This document shows positions 1-9,978 of a DNA stretch of 64,000 nt, in pieces (position 1 is the stretch's first letter; each line of letters starts with the position of its first letter). The stretch is taken from contig NZ_AQXU01000012.1 in NCBI RefSeq assembly GCF_000376945.1, forward strand, positions 23,077-87,076, written 5' to 3'. Under the pieces are notes generated by a model. It ran no database searches. It had not been told where the DNA came from and saw nothing but the letters and a program-made list of their open reading frames with translations. Both the position numbers and the translations under genes were made by a program. This DNA comes from Leeia oryzae DSM 17879. GTDB lineage: Bacteria > Pseudomonadota > Gammaproteobacteria > Burkholderiales > Leeiaceae.

Positions 1-33
1 CAACGCAACAGCATGGAATATGCTATTGCGTTG
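1..33 (-). terminator. Imperfect hairpin just after der, possible terminator
   Basis: An inverted repeat lies immediately downstream of the der stop codon. Outer arms 1-8 and 26-33 (CAACGCAA/TTGCGTTG) and inner arms 10-14 and 20-24 (AGCAT/ATGCT) are separated by one mismatch, with a 5-nt loop. Any U-tract on the minus strand would fall beyond the window edge, so terminator function is inferred from position only. Confidence 0.4.
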
Positions 34-47
34 ATCCCCGGTTTGGC

Positions 48-1463
48 TTATGGCTTTGTTCGACCCTTGAATTTCGCTTTAGTTTCAGGTTTTGGCTTTC
101 TTCTAGCACCCGGCTTGCTGGATGCCTTGCCTGGCACAACAGGTACTTTCGGTGCAAACGGATTATCAGAACGCTTGAACTGCACTTTAAGCGGTGTACC
201 TTCTAGCTGGAACATCTTCACAAAGGTATGTTCCAGATAACGCCAATAACTGTCCGGAATATGTTCCAGCGATGTGCCGTGAACAATGACGACAGGCGGA
301 TTAGTACCGCCCTGGTGAGCATAACGCAGCTTTGGCCTGAACATCCCGGCCCGAGGCGGTTGCTGCTTTTCAACAGCAAGCTGCAGTGCACGTATCAGTT
401 TTGGCGTAGCCAGTTTGGCCATGGCGGATGTGTAAGCCTTGTCGATGGACTTGAACAAGCCGGCAATACCGTTACCTTGCAAGGCTGAAATAAAGTGCAA
501 CTTTGCAAACGCCAGGAAACTTAGCTTGCGCTCCAGCTCATATTTGATTCTTTCGCGCTGTTCTTCCGGCAGGTTATCCCATTTGTTGACGGCAATCACC
601 AAAGCACGACCCGTTTCAAGGATAAACCCGGCCAGGGACGCATCCTGATCAGACACCTCCAGACGAGCATCCAGAACCAGAACCGCCACATTGGCATCTT
701 CTACCGCTTGCAGCGTTTTGATAACGGAGAATTTTTCAATGGCTTCCGTGACCTTGCCACGACGTCTCACACCGGCTGTATCGATAATGGTATAAGGATT
801 GCCTTCGCGCTCGAAATCGATATAGATACTGTCTCGAGTTGTACCTGGCGCATCAAAGGCGATCACCCTTTCCTCGCCAAGAATGCGGTTCACCAGCGTC
901 GATTTGCCAACGTTTGGGCGACCAATAATGGCAATTTTCGGATGATCTGGCTCTTCTTCTTCTGCCTCGTCCGGAAAATCAGCCAGCACCAGATCGACCA
1001 GTTCACGCAGGCCATCCCCATGGGCGGCAGAAATGGCCAATGGATCACCCATACCCAGTTCATAGAACTCGGCCGTCACCACATTGCGCGCCATGCCTTC
1101 CGCCTTATTGACGGCCAGCCAGGCTTTTCTGCCAGACTTTCTCAACTGGTCTGCAATCTGTTTGTCTTGCGGTGTCAGGCCCTGACGAGCGTCCACCAGA
1201 AACAGGACAACATCTGCCTCATCGACGGCCTGCAGGGTTTGACGCGCCATTTCATGCATGATGCCATCTTTGGCAACCGGCTCAAAACCACCGGTATCCA
1301 CAACCAGATAGGATTTGCTGCCTACCTTGCCTTGACCGTAGTGACGGTCACGGGTAAGGCCTGGCAAGTCCGCGACCAAGGCATCTCTAGACTTGGTCAA
1401 ACGGTTAAACAATGTAGATTTGCCTACGTTCGGCCTACCTACTAAAACTAATGTCGGTTTCAT
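48..1463 (-). CDS. der: Ribosome biogenesis GTPase Der (EngA)
   Basis: Der is a double-GTPase needed for late maturation of the 50S subunit. The 471-residue product has two complete G domains, with P-loops GRPNVGKS at residues 9-16 and 181-188, DTGG and DTAG G3 motifs and NKxD-type G4 motifs (NKAE in the first, NKWD in the second). A KH-like domain follows, and a lysine/arginine-rich tail of about 30 residues ends the protein. An acidic linker rich in glutamate separates the two G domains. It starts 17 bp after bamB, and the pair forms the usual bamB-der tail of the hisS operon. The acidic linker and basic tail are common in betaproteobacterial Der. Confidence 0.97.
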   Translation of the reverse strand: MKPTLVLVGRPNVGKSTLFNRLTKSRDALVADLPGLTRDRHYGQGKVGSKSYLVVDTGGFEPVAKDGIMHEMARQTLQAVDEADVVLFLVDARQGLTPQDKQIADQLRKSGRKAWLAVNKAEGMARNVVTAEFYELGMGDPLAISAAHGDGLRELVDLVLADFPDEAEEEEPDHPKIAIIGRPNVGKSTLVNRILGEERVIAFDAPGTTRDSIYIDFEREGNPYTIIDTAGVRRRGKVTEAIEKFSVIKTLQAVEDANVAVLVLDARLEVSDQDASLAGFILETGRALVIAVNKWDNLPEEQRERIKYELERKLSFLAFAKLHFISALQGNGIAGLFKSIDKAYTSAMAKLATPKLIRALQLAVEKQQPPRAGMFRPKLRYAHQGGTNPPVVIVHGTSLEHIPDSYWRYLEHTFVKMFQLEGTPLKVQFKRSDNPFAPKVPVVPGKASSKPGARRKPKPETKAKFKGRTKP

Positions 1464-1480
1464 TCGTTGTTCCGGTTCTC

Positions 1481-2605
1481 TTAACGAATACCGAATCCAT
1501 AAACATTGCCATTGCGTGTCTGAATAACAATGGTTTCATCTTTAACTAACGGTTGAACATCAACCGCACTTCCATCTAGCTGTCGTCGCGCAACGATTTG
1601 TCCATTATCTCTGGAAAGTACATGCGCAAAACCTTCTGCATCTGCAACAACAACAAAACGCCCCAAGGCTGCCGGCGCAGAAACACCACGATATTTCAAC
1701 CTGTCCTGACGCCATACACTGGCACCATTGTCTTTATCAAATGCATAAATGCTGCCATTTGAGTCTGTGACATAAACATTATGAAAATCAGCGGCCAAAC
1801 CACGCTCGCTCGCCACTTCTCTGGTCCATTTCAATTGACCCGTTCTCGAGTCAAAACAAGACATTTTACCTTGATAAGCAACAGCACACACGGTCTGGTC
1901 AATGACCGCCGGAGAGCTAGCAATATCGGTAATACGTTCAAGATCTGTCACCCCACGCGGCTGAGCAACGGTTGCTTCCCATAAGACCACCCCACGTGCC
2001 ATGTCCACTGCCAGCAGTTTACCAGCGGTCGCACCAATATACGCCACATTCTGGTCTACAACCGCAGGTGCAGACGAACGCAATGAAAGCGATGGCTGAG
2101 ATCTGGAGACCTGCCACTTCTTGGCACCAGACAACAAATCGTATCCGGTCAGATTACCGTCACCCGATTTGACCAAAACGGTGTTGGCTGCAATTGTTGG
2201 TGCTGCCAATACCTGGCTACCCACGGTAGAACGCCAGGCAAGCTTGCCATCCAGATTATAGGCAAGCAGTTCACCCTTTGTATTGACGACAGCTACTTTG
2301 CCCGCGCCGCCCCCCACACCAGCAGACAATGGCTCGCCGGTCGCAACCGAGAACCCGCCATCAACTTGCCTGATCTGGCCATCTGCACCTGCTGCATAAA
2401 CATGATTATCGACAACTGCGGGCGAAAATCCGTAAACGCCAGCGGCACCAACAGATGCTTGCCAGACAGGCTCCAGTGAGGCTTGAGCAACAAAGTCGGT
2501 TAATTCAGTTGGGGGATTAATACGCTCACCCGATGTCCACATGGCGCATCCAGCCAGAATAGACGTCGCAGATAGAATTGTCAGGCCTCGAAGATATGCG
2601 TTCAT
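1481..2605 (-). CDS. bamB: Outer-membrane assembly lipoprotein BamB
   Basis: BamB is the beta-propeller lipoprotein of the BAM complex, which inserts beta-barrel proteins into the outer membrane. The 374-residue product begins with a lipoprotein signal peptide ending in LAGC, so Cys20 should be lipidated. The rest is a run of PQQ-like blades with repeated patterns such as [20 protein letters not shown]-like turns and GQLKW, as expected for an eight-bladed propeller. The start codon overlaps the preceding yfgM stop by one base (TAATG), which implies translational coupling. Length and context match the family. Confidence 0.95.
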   Translation of the reverse strand: MNAYLRGLTILSATSILAGCAMWTSGERINPPTELTDFVAQASLEPVWQASVGAAGVYGFSPAVVDNHVYAAGADGQIRQVDGGFSVATGEPLSAGVGGGAGKVAVVNTKGELLAYNLDGKLAWRSTVGSQVLAAPTIAANTVLVKSGDGNLTGYDLLSGAKKWQVSRSQPSLSLRSSAPAVVDQNVAYIGATAGKLLAVDMARGVVLWEATVAQPRGVTDLERITDIASSPAVIDQTVCAVAYQGKMSCFDSRTGQLKWTREVASERGLAADFHNVYVTDSNGSIYAFDKDNGASVWRQDRLKYRGVSAPAALGRFVVVADAEGFAHVLSRDNGQIVARRQLDGSAVDVQPLVKDETIVIQTRNGNVYGFGIR

Positions 2606-3243
2606 TATTTGCCCCCGCCTAAAGCATCCAGCTTCATTTCAACCACCGATTGCAGTGGATCACCCTTTTCCAGCTGTTCAATGGCAACCTGATACATGGA
2701 TTTGGCACCCGATGCATCCCCTTTAGCCCAAAGAATGTCGCCCTTCAGATTGCTTACCTGGCCTTTCAGCGGATCAACCGTAATCAGGGCCAGTTCGGAC
2801 AAGGCCTTATCATACTGCTTGCCATCCAGCAGAACGGTAGCCAGACGTAAATGGGCCAAATCCTTCAGCGGAGCCTCGGTCGCATTGCTCACCACCCATT
2901 CAAGGTCTTTAACCACATCGGCCGTTTGGCCTTTTTCCCATTCATAATGAGCCGCCAGAATAGCGCCACGGCTGGCATAAGCCGTACCGGCATAATCAGA
3001 AACCAGTTTCTGTTTGGTCGCTGTAACTACCGAATCTTTTTTTGCAGAAATGGCGGTTTGCAATACTTCATACTGTTGCGCTGCTTCTGCAGATTGCTTG
3101 TTCTTCCAGTATTTCCAGCCTTGTACGCCACCAAAAACCACCAATGCACTCAAGGAGAGGCCAATGACAAATTTTCCATTGTCTTGCCACCAGGCTTTCA
3201 GCGCGTCCAGCTGCTCTTGTTCTTGCAAATCATATACCGCCAT
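2605..3243 (-). CDS. yfgM: YfgM family TPR membrane protein
   Basis: YfgM is an inner-membrane protein with a periplasmic TPR domain. In E. coli it associates with the SecYEG translocon and PpiD chaperone. The 212-residue product has a short cytoplasmic N-terminus, one hydrophobic segment at about residues 23-43 (FVIGLSLSALVVFGGVQGW) and a long alpha-helical tail with TPR-like repeats. It sits between hisS and bamB, 35 bp after hisS, the standard position of the gene. The symbol rests on this synteny and on the domain layout. Confidence 0.88.
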   Translation of the reverse strand: MAVYDLQEQEQLDALKAWWQDNGKFVIGLSLSALVVFGGVQGWKYWKNKQSAEAAQQYEVLQTAISAKKDSVVTATKQKLVSDYAGTAYASRGAILAAHYEWEKGQTADVVKDLEWVVSNATEAPLKDLAHLRLATVLLDGKQYDKALSELALITVDPLKGQVSNLKGDILWAKGDASGAKSMYQVAIEQLEKGDPLQSVVEMKLDALGGGK

Positions 3244-3278
3244 AACAACCTCTTATCGTTAGAAAGTATTGCCGGGTT

Positions 3279-4535
3279 TTACTTGATTGTCGTGATCACA
3301 TCACTGACAGATAGTCTTTGCTGCTCGCCAGCCTGACGCAATGGTTTTAACGTCACTTGCTGGGCACTTGCCTCATCGTCGCCAATAATAACAGCAAACC
3401 GGGCACCAGACTGATCTGCCTTCTTCATTTGGGATTTGAAACTGGCCTCACCCATGTGCTGTTGAACACTGAATCCAGCCTGGCGAAGCTGGCTGGCCAC
3501 CTGCCAGGCAAAAGCTGCCGCTTGCTCGCCCTGCTGCGCCAGATAAATATCCAGCGTCTGTAGCGGCAACGCAATTTCCTGAGCCTCAAGCAACAACAAA
3601 ATACGCTCGATTCCCATGCCGAAACCACAGGCAGGTGCTGGCTTGCCGCCCATTTGCTCAATCAGACCATCATAGCGGCCACCGCCACAAATCGTACCCT
3701 GAGAGCCAAGCTGGGTCGTTGTCCATTCAAACACTGTCCGGTTATAGTAATCCAGCCCTCTGACCAGACGAGAGTTAATCTGATAATCAATCCCGGCTTG
3801 ACGGATATAAGACTGAAACTTCTCGAAATGCTTGAGAGAATCTTCACTGACAAAATCAATCAGCTTGGGTGCTGCATCCACCATGGCCTGCATGGATGGG
3901 TTCTTGGTATCAAGAATCCTCAGCGGGTTGGTGTGCAGACGACGTTTAGCCTCTTCATCCAGCAACTCGGCATGTGATTCAAGATAGCTGATCAGACTAG
4001 CCCTGTGAGCGGCACGGCTTTCGGTATCACCCAGCGTGTTGATTTCCAGCGCTACATTTGTCAGCCCCAGTTTCTTCCAGAGATCGGACAGCATCACCAG
4101 TTGTTCAGCGTCAACATCCGGGCCAGCCAGCCCCAGTGCCTCGACACCAAACTGGTGAAATTGGCGATAACGTCCTTTTTGCGGACGCTCGTGCCGGAAC
4201 ATCGGACCGCTATACCATACGCGTTGCGGGCCATCGTACAACAAATTATGCTCAAGTACGGCACGCAGGCAAGATGCCGTGCCTTCCGGTCTCAGGGTAA
4301 GGCTGTCGCCGTTCAGGCGGTCGATAAAGGTATACATCTCCTTTTCGACAATATCTGTTACCTCACCAATGGAGCGGACAAACAAATCCGTCTGTTCAAC
4401 AATCGGCATGCGGATGTTGCGATAACCATACGCAGCGAATACTTCCCTGACGATTGCTTCAAAAGACTCCCAGCGCGCACTCTCACCAGGAAGGATATCG
4501 TTCATCCCTTTAATTGCTTGAATTGTTTTTGCCAT
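3279..4535 (-). CDS. hisS: Histidyl-tRNA synthetase
   Basis: HisRS charges tRNA-His with histidine. The 418-residue product shows class II synthetase motifs: motif 2 in [18 protein letters not shown], the histidine-specific signatures [15 protein letters not shown] and CGGGRYDGL, and motif 3 in [14 protein letters not shown]-terminal anticodon-binding domain follows. It lies between ispG and yfgM, a conserved order in beta- and gammaproteobacteria. The gap of 62 bp upstream holds a hairpin that may limit read-through from ispG. Confidence 0.97.
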   Translation of the reverse strand: MAKTIQAIKGMNDILPGESARWESFEAIVREVFAAYGYRNIRMPIVEQTDLFVRSIGEVTDIVEKEMYTFIDRLNGDSLTLRPEGTASCLRAVLEHNLLYDGPQRVWYSGPMFRHERPQKGRYRQFHQFGVEALGLAGPDVDAEQLVMLSDLWKKLGLTNVALEINTLGDTESRAAHRASLISYLESHAELLDEEAKRRLHTNPLRILDTKNPSMQAMVDAAPKLIDFVSEDSLKHFEKFQSYIRQAGIDYQINSRLVRGLDYYNRTVFEWTTTQLGSQGTICGGGRYDGLIEQMGGKPAPACGFGMGIERILLLLEAQEIALPLQTLDIYLAQQGEQAAAFAWQVASQLRQAGFSVQQHMGEASFKSQMKKADQSGARFAVIIGDDEASAQQVTLKPLRQAGEQQRLSVSDVITTIK

Positions 4536-4564
4536 AAAATATCTATATGAGATCTGTTTGTCTT

Positions 4565-4597
4565 AAAAATTGTCGCAGCCTTCATCAGGAAGGCTGA
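4565..4597 (-). terminator. Hairpin between ispG and hisS, possible intrinsic terminator or attenuator
   Basis: On the minus strand, arms at 4589-4596 and 4576-4583 (CAGCCTTC/GAAGGCTG) enclose a 5-nt loop. The run AATTTTTAA follows about 5 nt later. The spacing to the U-run is longer than ideal, so partial termination after ispG is more likely than a full stop. Confidence 0.45.
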
Positions 4598-5863
4598 TCA
4601 GATAGCTTTCACCGGAATGACCTTGGGCGTATTGTTTTGCCGTTTGACACCACCAGGGCCGTAATGCTGGGTAACATAGTCAGCGACGATAGCCTGGAAT
4701 TCCTCGGCAATATTGTCACCTTTCAACGTTACCGTCTTTTCGCCGTTCACATATACAGGGCAGACAGGCACTTCTCCCGTGCCGGGCAATGAAATACCGA
4801 TGTCAGCCAAACGTGATTCACCAGGGCCATTGACGACACACCCCATTACGGCCACATTCAGGTCTGCCACACCGGGATACTGCAAACGCCATACCGGCAT
4901 TTGCTCTCTCAGATAAGTCTGGATACGGTCAGCTAGTTCCTGGAAGAAGGTACTAGTGGTTCTGCCGCATCCAGGGCACGCAGTGACCAGTGGAGTGAAA
5001 GAACGTATCCCCATGGTCTGCAAAATTTCCTGTGCAACAATCACTTCACGCGTCCGGTCACCACCAGGTTCTGGTGTCAACGAAACACGAATCGTGTCGC
5101 CAATCCCTTCTTGCAACAACACACTTAACGCTGCTGTAGACGCAACAATACCCTTGCTACCCATCCCCGCCTCGGTCAAACCTAAATGCAACGCATATTG
5201 GCAGCGACCGGCCAGATCACGGTAGACGGCAATCAAGTCCTGCACATGACTGACTTTGCACGACAGAATGATTTTTTCCGGCGCAAGCCCCAACTCAACG
5301 GCCTTATCAGCAGACTCAAGTGCAGAGACAATCAATGCTTCGCGCATGACGGCATCCGGTGTTAGGGGTTGCGCCCGCTTGGCATTTTCATCCATCAGGC
5401 GACTAGCCAAAGCCTGATCCAGGCTGCCCCAGTTAACCCCGATACGTACCGGCTTGTCGTACTCGATTGCCGTTTGAATCATGAAAGCAAATTGCTCGTC
5501 TTTTTTACTGCCCCGACCAACATTACCTGGATTGATACGAAACTTTGCCAAGGCAGCAGCACAGTCCGGATAGTCTTTGAGCAAGCGATGACCGTTGAAA
5601 TGAAAGTCGCCAACCAATGGCACAAAACATCCCAAATCATCCAGCTGCTTACGGATTTCGGAGACAGCTGCTGCTGCCTCTGCTGAATTCACCGTAATCC
5701 GGACGATTTCTGAACCGGCGCGAGCCAATTCTGCAATCTGTGCCACCGTCGCAGGGATATCCGCTGTATCGGTATTGGTCATGGATTGCACAACAACGGG
5801 CGCATCGCCACCTACCAATACATTACCAATACGAACTTGCAGGGATTGTCTACGAGCCAACAT
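4598..5863 (-). CDS. ispG: 4-hydroxy-3-methylbut-2-enyl diphosphate synthase (IspG/GcpE)
   Basis: IspG makes HMBPP from methylerythritol cyclodiphosphate, the penultimate step of the MEP isoprenoid pathway, using a [4Fe-4S] cluster. The product (421 residues from ATG at 5863) has the N-terminal TIM-barrel region ([13 protein letters not shown]) and the C-terminal cluster ligands in [10 protein letters not shown] and GCVVNGPGE. An in-frame GTG at 5872 would add three residues. The ATG was preferred because its N-terminus [11 protein letters not shown] fits the family, but neither start has a clear Shine-Dalgarno sequence. It supplies precursors that the hpnCDE genes nearby could use. Confidence 0.95.
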   Translation of the reverse strand: MLARRQSLQVRIGNVLVGGDAPVVVQSMTNTDTADIPATVAQIAELARAGSEIVRITVNSAEAAAAVSEIRKQLDDLGCFVPLVGDFHFNGHRLLKDYPDCAAALAKFRINPGNVGRGSKKDEQFAFMIQTAIEYDKPVRIGVNWGSLDQALASRLMDENAKRAQPLTPDAVMREALIVSALESADKAVELGLAPEKIILSCKVSHVQDLIAVYRDLAGRCQYALHLGLTEAGMGSKGIVASTAALSVLLQEGIGDTIRVSLTPEPGGDRTREVIVAQEILQTMGIRSFTPLVTACPGCGRTTSTFFQELADRIQTYLREQMPVWRLQYPGVADLNVAVMGCVVNGPGESRLADIGISLPGTGEVPVCPVYVNGEKTVTLKGDNIAEEFQAIVADYVTQHYGPGGVKRQNNTPKVIPVKAI

Positions 5864-5913
5864 GTTAACCACACTTAATACACAATATTGATTGGATCAC
5901 TCAGCGAATGACG

Positions 5914-6759
5914 TTACTGGACTTCCAGCCGGGCAATTTCTCCGCGAATGGACGAAGAAATATCCACTGGCTTGCCAGCATAATTCACAGTGACGTGAGA
6001 AGCTTTGCCCAGCTTCAGCTTGAGGGGTGGTTGACCATCCACTTCCAGCTTGGTATTTGCTTTTAGCATTTGGGACGCCAGTTTTTTGCCGCTGGCATCT
6101 TTGACCTCTACCCAGGCATCCTCGTCTGCAGATAGCACCAAATGCCCTGCCCCCCCCTGCACCTCAACAGCAGAGGCCAGTTGTTCCTGACTTTGTGCAG
6201 TCTGGAGTGCCAGATCATCTGATGATGCATTGGCTTCAGGAGCAACAATGGCTTCTGAAGCGGGCATGGCGACTGAAGTCGGCTGCTCAGAACGGCTTAG
6301 CAGCCCATGAAGCAAACCGGGTTTTCCAAATGACAGCAGGCCCGTCAGTGAAAACACGATGACGGCCAACACACCCAACACAGCAATACTGCCTATCAGC
6401 CATTTCCAGCCGGTAAAACTTCTGGACACTTCAAATTTTTGCTGTGTATATGGCAACGCAATCACAGGAGACTCATCCGCCGGCAAGACCAAGGCCAACG
6501 CGTCTTTCAAGATTTGCGGATCAAGCTCCAGGAATTTCCCGTAATTTTTTGCAATTCCCTGAAGAAACACTCGATTAGGGAATACAGAGAAATCCCCCTG
6601 CTCCAAGGCTGACAGTTGGGTAACAGAAAATCTCAAGTGCCTGCTGACATCTTCAAGCGTCAACCCTTTTTCAAGACGAGCCTGCGAAAGCAACTGGGGT
6701 AGCGCTACAGTCGATGATTGAGGCAAAGACTCTTCTGCCTGACTGGACTGATCAATCAT
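5914..6759 (-). CDS. rodZ: RodZ-like cytoskeletal membrane protein
   Basis: RodZ links MreB filaments to the cell-wall elongation machinery. The 281-residue product has an N-terminal helix-turn-helix of the Xre/Cro type (LSQARLEKGLTLEDVSRHLR), a linker, one transmembrane segment (WLIGSIAVLGVLAVIVFSLT) and a periplasmic C-terminal beta domain (DUF4115 type). The ATG at 6759 (MIDQSSQ) was chosen over an in-frame GTG at 6771. It overlaps the end of pilW by 8 bp, so the two are probably translated together. The order pilW-rodZ-ispG is well conserved. Confidence 0.92.
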   Translation of the reverse strand: MIDQSSQAEESLPQSSTVALPQLLSQARLEKGLTLEDVSRHLRFSVTQLSALEQGDFSVFPNRVFLQGIAKNYGKFLELDPQILKDALALVLPADESPVIALPYTQQKFEVSRSFTGWKWLIGSIAVLGVLAVIVFSLTGLLSFGKPGLLHGLLSRSEQPTSVAMPASEAIVAPEANASSDDLALQTAQSQEQLASAVEVQGGAGHLVLSADEDAWVEVKDASGKKLASQMLKANTKLEVDGQPPLKLKLGKASHVTVNYAGKPVDISSSIRGEIARLEVQ

Positions 6760-7507
6760 CCTGCACCCCACGCTGATACATGTCAGCCTCTCTCGATTTT
6801 GGAAATAACTTCAATAATCTTGTTGCAGCACTTTGCAATGCGTCTTGCTTGTCCAGCTTGCGATAGACTTTGACAGACAGCCAGTAAACCTCTGGCGAAT
6901 CAATATTCAACTCGGCCAGCTGTTGCAGATACTGGCTTGCCATGATGTAATCTTTTGCCTTGTACCGCATTTCTGCCAAACCATATAACGGCAATGGCAT
7001 CTGCGGACTACGGCGATTTGCTCGCAGGAAATAACTCTCTGCGGCTGCAAAATCATTGATTTTCTTCGCACAAAGGCCTGCATAGGTGTATGCCACTTCT
7101 GGCGTTTTATACAGTGGATCGTGCGCTGCCAGGGTAAAGTACTGGAACGACGCTGCCGGATTGGTTCTGCATACAAACCAGCCGTAATTGGTGTTGTAAT
7201 CCGGATTCTTTGGTTCGATTTTTAGGGCCTGGCTGAAATTCTGCTGGGCAAGTTCGTTTTCTTCCAGCTGCGCGTAAACCAAGCCAAGCGCGTTGTAGCC
7301 TACCGCAAGGTCGGGACGAGCCTCTCTCGATGTCATTGCCTCATCCAGCGCATCTTTATTCTTGCCGACGCTAAGATAAAAGGCTGACAGTTGTGCATGA
7401 ACATTTGCACGCTGTTCTTGCAAGGCCTTTTCGTCATCGGCCATTGCGTTGAGCATGACAAAACACATCAAACCCGTTGAGAGGAATTTCGCCCATCGAA
7501 GCGTCAT
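6752..7507 (-). CDS. pilW: Type IV pilus biogenesis TPR protein PilW/PilF
   Basis: PilW/PilF helps assemble or stabilise type IV pili and the PilQ secretin in the outer membrane. The 251-residue product has an N-terminal signal peptide (about 23 residues, ending NAMA-DDE) followed by about six TPR units, for example AVGYNALGLVYAQLEENELA and NPDYNTNYGWFVCR. The Pseudomonas protein is a lipoprotein, but no good lipobox is visible here: the only Cys near the signal (residue 15) is preceded by Gly-Leu-Met. It starts 3 bp after rlmN and overlaps rodZ. The assignment rests on TPR layout and position. Confidence 0.9.
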   Translation of the reverse strand: MTLRWAKFLSTGLMCFVMLNAMADDEKALQEQRANVHAQLSAFYLSVGKNKDALDEAMTSREARPDLAVGYNALGLVYAQLEENELAQQNFSQALKIEPKNPDYNTNYGWFVCRTNPAASFQYFTLAAHDPLYKTPEVAYTYAGLCAKKINDFAAAESYFLRANRRSPQMPLPLYGLAEMRYKAKDYIMASQYLQQLAELNIDSPEVYWLSVKVYRKLDKQDALQSAATRLLKLFPKSREADMYQRGVQDD

Positions 7508-7510
7508 GAT

Positions 7511-8596
7511 TTACTCATCCTTTTGCAGTTGCTGCCACTTTATCTGCCGTTGAGTTTTATCCATTACCTGACCTGCAAGCTGACCACAGGCGGCATCAAT
7601 ATCATCACCCCGTGTCCTGCGTACCGTAACAACAAAACCTGCATCAATCAAGCGCTGCCTGAAGCGTTTCAATTGCTCAGGCTTGGATCGCGCATAACCC
7701 GAGTTAGGGAACGGGTTGAATGGAATCAGGTTGAACTTGCAAGGTACATCTTTCACCAGGGCGATCAACTGTCTTGCATGCTCGTCCGTATCGTTAACCC
7801 CGTCGAGCATGACATATTCAAACGTGATGAAATCTCTTGGTGCTTTTTCAAGATACCGGCGGCACGCCTCCATCAGCTGGGCCAGCGGATACTTTTTGTT
7901 AATCGGGACGATTTCGTCCCGCAGTGCATCGTTTGGTGCATGCAAACTGACGGCCAATGCAACCGGACAATCTTCACGCAACCGATCCATCGCCGGCACA
8001 ATGCCGGATGTAGACAGGGTAACACGCCGGCGGGACAGGCCATAGGCATGATCATCCAGCATAAGCCGCATAGCGGTCACTACATTATCATAATTCGCGA
8101 GCGGTTCACCCATCCCCATCATGACAACGTTAGAAATAATACGTTCCCCCTTTGGGTCTCTTCCAAGCGACTTGTTTGCCCACCAGACCTGGCCAATGAT
8201 TTCAGCCACTGTCAGGTTGCGGTTAAAACCTTGTCGCCCGGTGGAGCAAAAGGTGCACTCTAGCGCACAACCAACTTGCGACGACACACACAAGGTGCCA
8301 CGATCGTCTTCCGGAATAAACACGGTTTCGATAGCACCGGCCTGCCCTACGTTCAGGGCCCATTTGCGAGTACCATCTTCAGAAGCCTGCTCGGCCACCA
8401 GTGCTGGCGGCGTAATGCACGTTACCTTGCCCAGCTTTTCTCGGGTGACTTTGGCAATGTCGGTCATGTTCGCAAAATCAGACTCACCAAAATGATGAAT
8501 CCAGCGAAGCAATTGCTTGGCACGAAATGGCTTCTCACCCTGGCTAACCAGGTACTCCGTCATACCGGCAAGATCAAAATCTAACAAATTGGTCAT
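7511..8596 (-). CDS. rlmN: Dual-specificity RNA methyltransferase RlmN
   Basis: RlmN is a radical-SAM enzyme that methylates C2 of A2503 in 23S rRNA and A37 in some tRNAs. The 361-residue product carries the radical-SAM cluster CALECTFC (Cys110, Cys114, Cys117) and the SAM-binding [10 protein letters not shown] segment. The C-terminal catalytic Cys lies in DIDAACGQL, and the second family motif [13 protein letters not shown] is present. It is the first gene of the rlmN-pilW-rodZ-ispG cluster and lies downstream of the ndk terminator. Confidence 0.97.
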   Translation of the reverse strand: MTNLLDFDLAGMTEYLVSQGEKPFRAKQLLRWIHHFGESDFANMTDIAKVTREKLGKVTCITPPALVAEQASEDGTRKWALNVGQAGAIETVFIPEDDRGTLCVSSQVGCALECTFCSTGRQGFNRNLTVAEIIGQVWWANKSLGRDPKGERIISNVVMMGMGEPLANYDNVVTAMRLMLDDHAYGLSRRRVTLSTSGIVPAMDRLREDCPVALAVSLHAPNDALRDEIVPINKKYPLAQLMEACRRYLEKAPRDFITFEYVMLDGVNDTDEHARQLIALVKDVPCKFNLIPFNPFPNSGYARSKPEQLKRFRQRLIDAGFVVTVRRTRGDDIDAACGQLAGQVMDKTQRQIKWQQLQKDE

Positions 8597-8605
8597 ACAA
8601 ACCCC

Positions 8606-8629
8606 AAAAAGGCCAGCAAAGCTGGCCTT
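8606..8629 (-). terminator. Intrinsic terminator of ndk
   Basis: Arms at 8621-8629 and 8609-8617 (AAGGCCAGC/GCTGGCCTT) with a 3-nt loop form a perfect 9-bp GC-rich stem, followed on the minus strand by five T. It lies in the 85-bp gap between the ndk stop and the rlmN start, so it ends the ndk transcript. Confidence 0.8.
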
Positions 8630-8681
8630 GTGGATACGGCGACAAGGCCGTAATTTTCAACTACATCTTCCGAACTGAAGA

Positions 8682-9107
8682 TTAACGTGCGTAAACTTCG
8701 GCTTGCGGGAAGAAGAAAGCAATTTCAACTGCTGCGGTTTCAGCAGCATCAGAACCATGTACTGCGTTTGCATCGATGCTATCAGCAAAATCAGCACGGA
8801 TGGTACCAGCTTCTGCTTTCTTAGGATCAGTAGCGCCCATCAGGTCGCGGTTTTTCAGAACGGCGCCTTCACCTTCCAGTACCTGGATCATCACTGGGCC
8901 AGAGATCATGAAATCAACCAGATCTTTGAAGAATGGACGGGCAGCGTGAACAGCGTAAAAGCCTTCAGCTTCTGCACGTGACAGTTGTTTCATTTTAGAA
9001 GCAACAATCTTCAGGCCAGCGTTTTCAAAACGGCTGTAGATTTGACCGATGACATTTTTTGCAACTGCATCAGGCTTGATGATAGATAGGGTACGTTCGA
9101 TTGCCAT
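8682..9107 (-). CDS. ndk: Nucleoside diphosphate kinase
   Basis: Ndk balances nucleoside triphosphate pools by moving the gamma phosphate of ATP to other NDPs through a phosphohistidine. The 141-residue product has the usual length and the catalytic His117 in [12 protein letters not shown]. The N-terminal ATP-binding region ([15 protein letters not shown]) is also present. The gene has a promoter with an extended -10 upstream and a hairpin terminator downstream, so it appears to be transcribed on its own. Confidence 0.98.
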   Translation of the reverse strand: MAIERTLSIIKPDAVAKNVIGQIYSRFENAGLKIVASKMKQLSRAEAEGFYAVHAARPFFKDLVDFMISGPVMIQVLEGEGAVLKNRDLMGATDPKKAEAGTIRADFADSIDANAVHGSDAAETAAVEIAFFFPQAEVYAR

Positions 9108-9177
9108 GCTATATTTACTCCAACTTAGCGTTTTTAGTGATTCTTTTTGCAGATTACATGCAAACTGTTAATCAAAT

Positions 9178-9186
9178 ATTATAACA
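9178..9186 (-). promoter_or_regulatory. Extended -10 promoter of ndk
   Basis: The minus strand reads TGTTATAAT, a perfect TATAAT box with the extended -10 TGn motif. No good -35 hexamer lies 16-18 nt upstream, which is acceptable for an extended -10 promoter. The expected start site is near 9171, giving a leader of about 60 nt before the ndk ATG at 9107. Confidence 0.55.
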
Positions 9187-9215
9187 GAAGTTATTAACAG
9201 ATTCACCTACCACAC

Positions 9216-9962
9216 TTAGCCTTCGTGAACAACAATGCGCTGACCTCTGGTTTGTTTGCCATCTGGCCCCAATAAAAACAGATAATCCGACACCAGGGAT
9301 TCTGGCTTTGGCAGATTGTCCTTGAATTCACCAGGATGGGTACGGCTTCTGAACGGGGAATTAATCACGCCCGGCACCAGAATGTTGACTCGCAGATTAT
9401 CAAACCGGGACCACTCGTCCGACCAGCCCAATGCGGCATGCTCCATGGCGGCCCTGGTGGAAGAAAGCCCGTTCCAATAAGCAGCAGGATGTGCCGCATG
9501 ACTTTCGGATGTCACAACGATTGAAGCATCTTCGGCGGCTTTCAGCAATGGCAAGCAGGCCTTGGTCAGACCAAATGGTGCAACTACATTGACGCGAAGG
9601 CGTTTGGTGTAGTTATCGACCGTATCAACTTCCATCGGGCTTAAAGAATCATCCAGTGCGGCACAATGGACAATCCCATCCAGCCGCTTCAGTTGTCGCT
9701 CAATCACAGAGGCAGCATGATTGAACTCCTGTTCACCCGCTGTCGCCAGATCCATGGGCATGATAGCCGGTTCCGGGTTACCCGCGGCAACAATACGGTC
9801 ATACACTTTCTCTAGCCACTTGACCCGTCTTGCCAGCAAGATCACGGTCGCGCCATGGCTTGCACACGCTTCTGCAACCGCAGCACCAACACCTGTACTT
9901 GCCCCGGTTACCAGAATAACGCGGTCCTTCAAGAGGTCTGCAGGGGCTTCATAATGTCTCAT
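9216..9962 (-). CDS. YciK-like short-chain dehydrogenase with degenerate active site
   Basis: The 248-residue product has a Rossmann fold of the SDR family, closest in style to the YciK group (N-terminus HYEAPADLLKDR, dinucleotide motif TGASTGVG at 19-26). The catalytic residues are not conserved. The positions of the SDR YxxxK pair hold Leu166 and Arg170 (NGLSSTR), the usual Ser position 13 residues before the Tyr holds Glu153 (TSESH), and the NAG motif reads CAA. Asn125 (RVNV) is kept. It may bind a nucleotide without classical SDR catalysis (inference). ATG at 9962 was chosen; a GTG at 9965 has better spacing to GGAG. It begins 16 bp after hpnE and is probably the last gene of the hpnCDE unit. 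Confidence 0.8.
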   Translation of the reverse strand: MRHYEAPADLLKDRVILVTGASTGVGAAVAEACASHGATVILLARRVKWLEKVYDRIVAAGNPEPAIMPMDLATAGEQEFNHAASVIERQLKRLDGIVHCAALDDSLSPMEVDTVDNYTKRLRVNVVAPFGLTKACLPLLKAAEDASIVVTSESHAAHPAAYWNGLSSTRAAMEHAALGWSDEWSRFDNLRVNILVPGVINSPFRSRTHPGEFKDNLPKPESLVSDYLFLLGPDGKQTRGQRIVVHEG

Positions 9963-9978
9963 CACGAGATAACTCCAT

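Noticed and set aside
708..1445. A 245-codon frame on the plus strand opposite der
   Set aside because: Antisense shadow of der; no ribosome-binding site and no recognisable family features.
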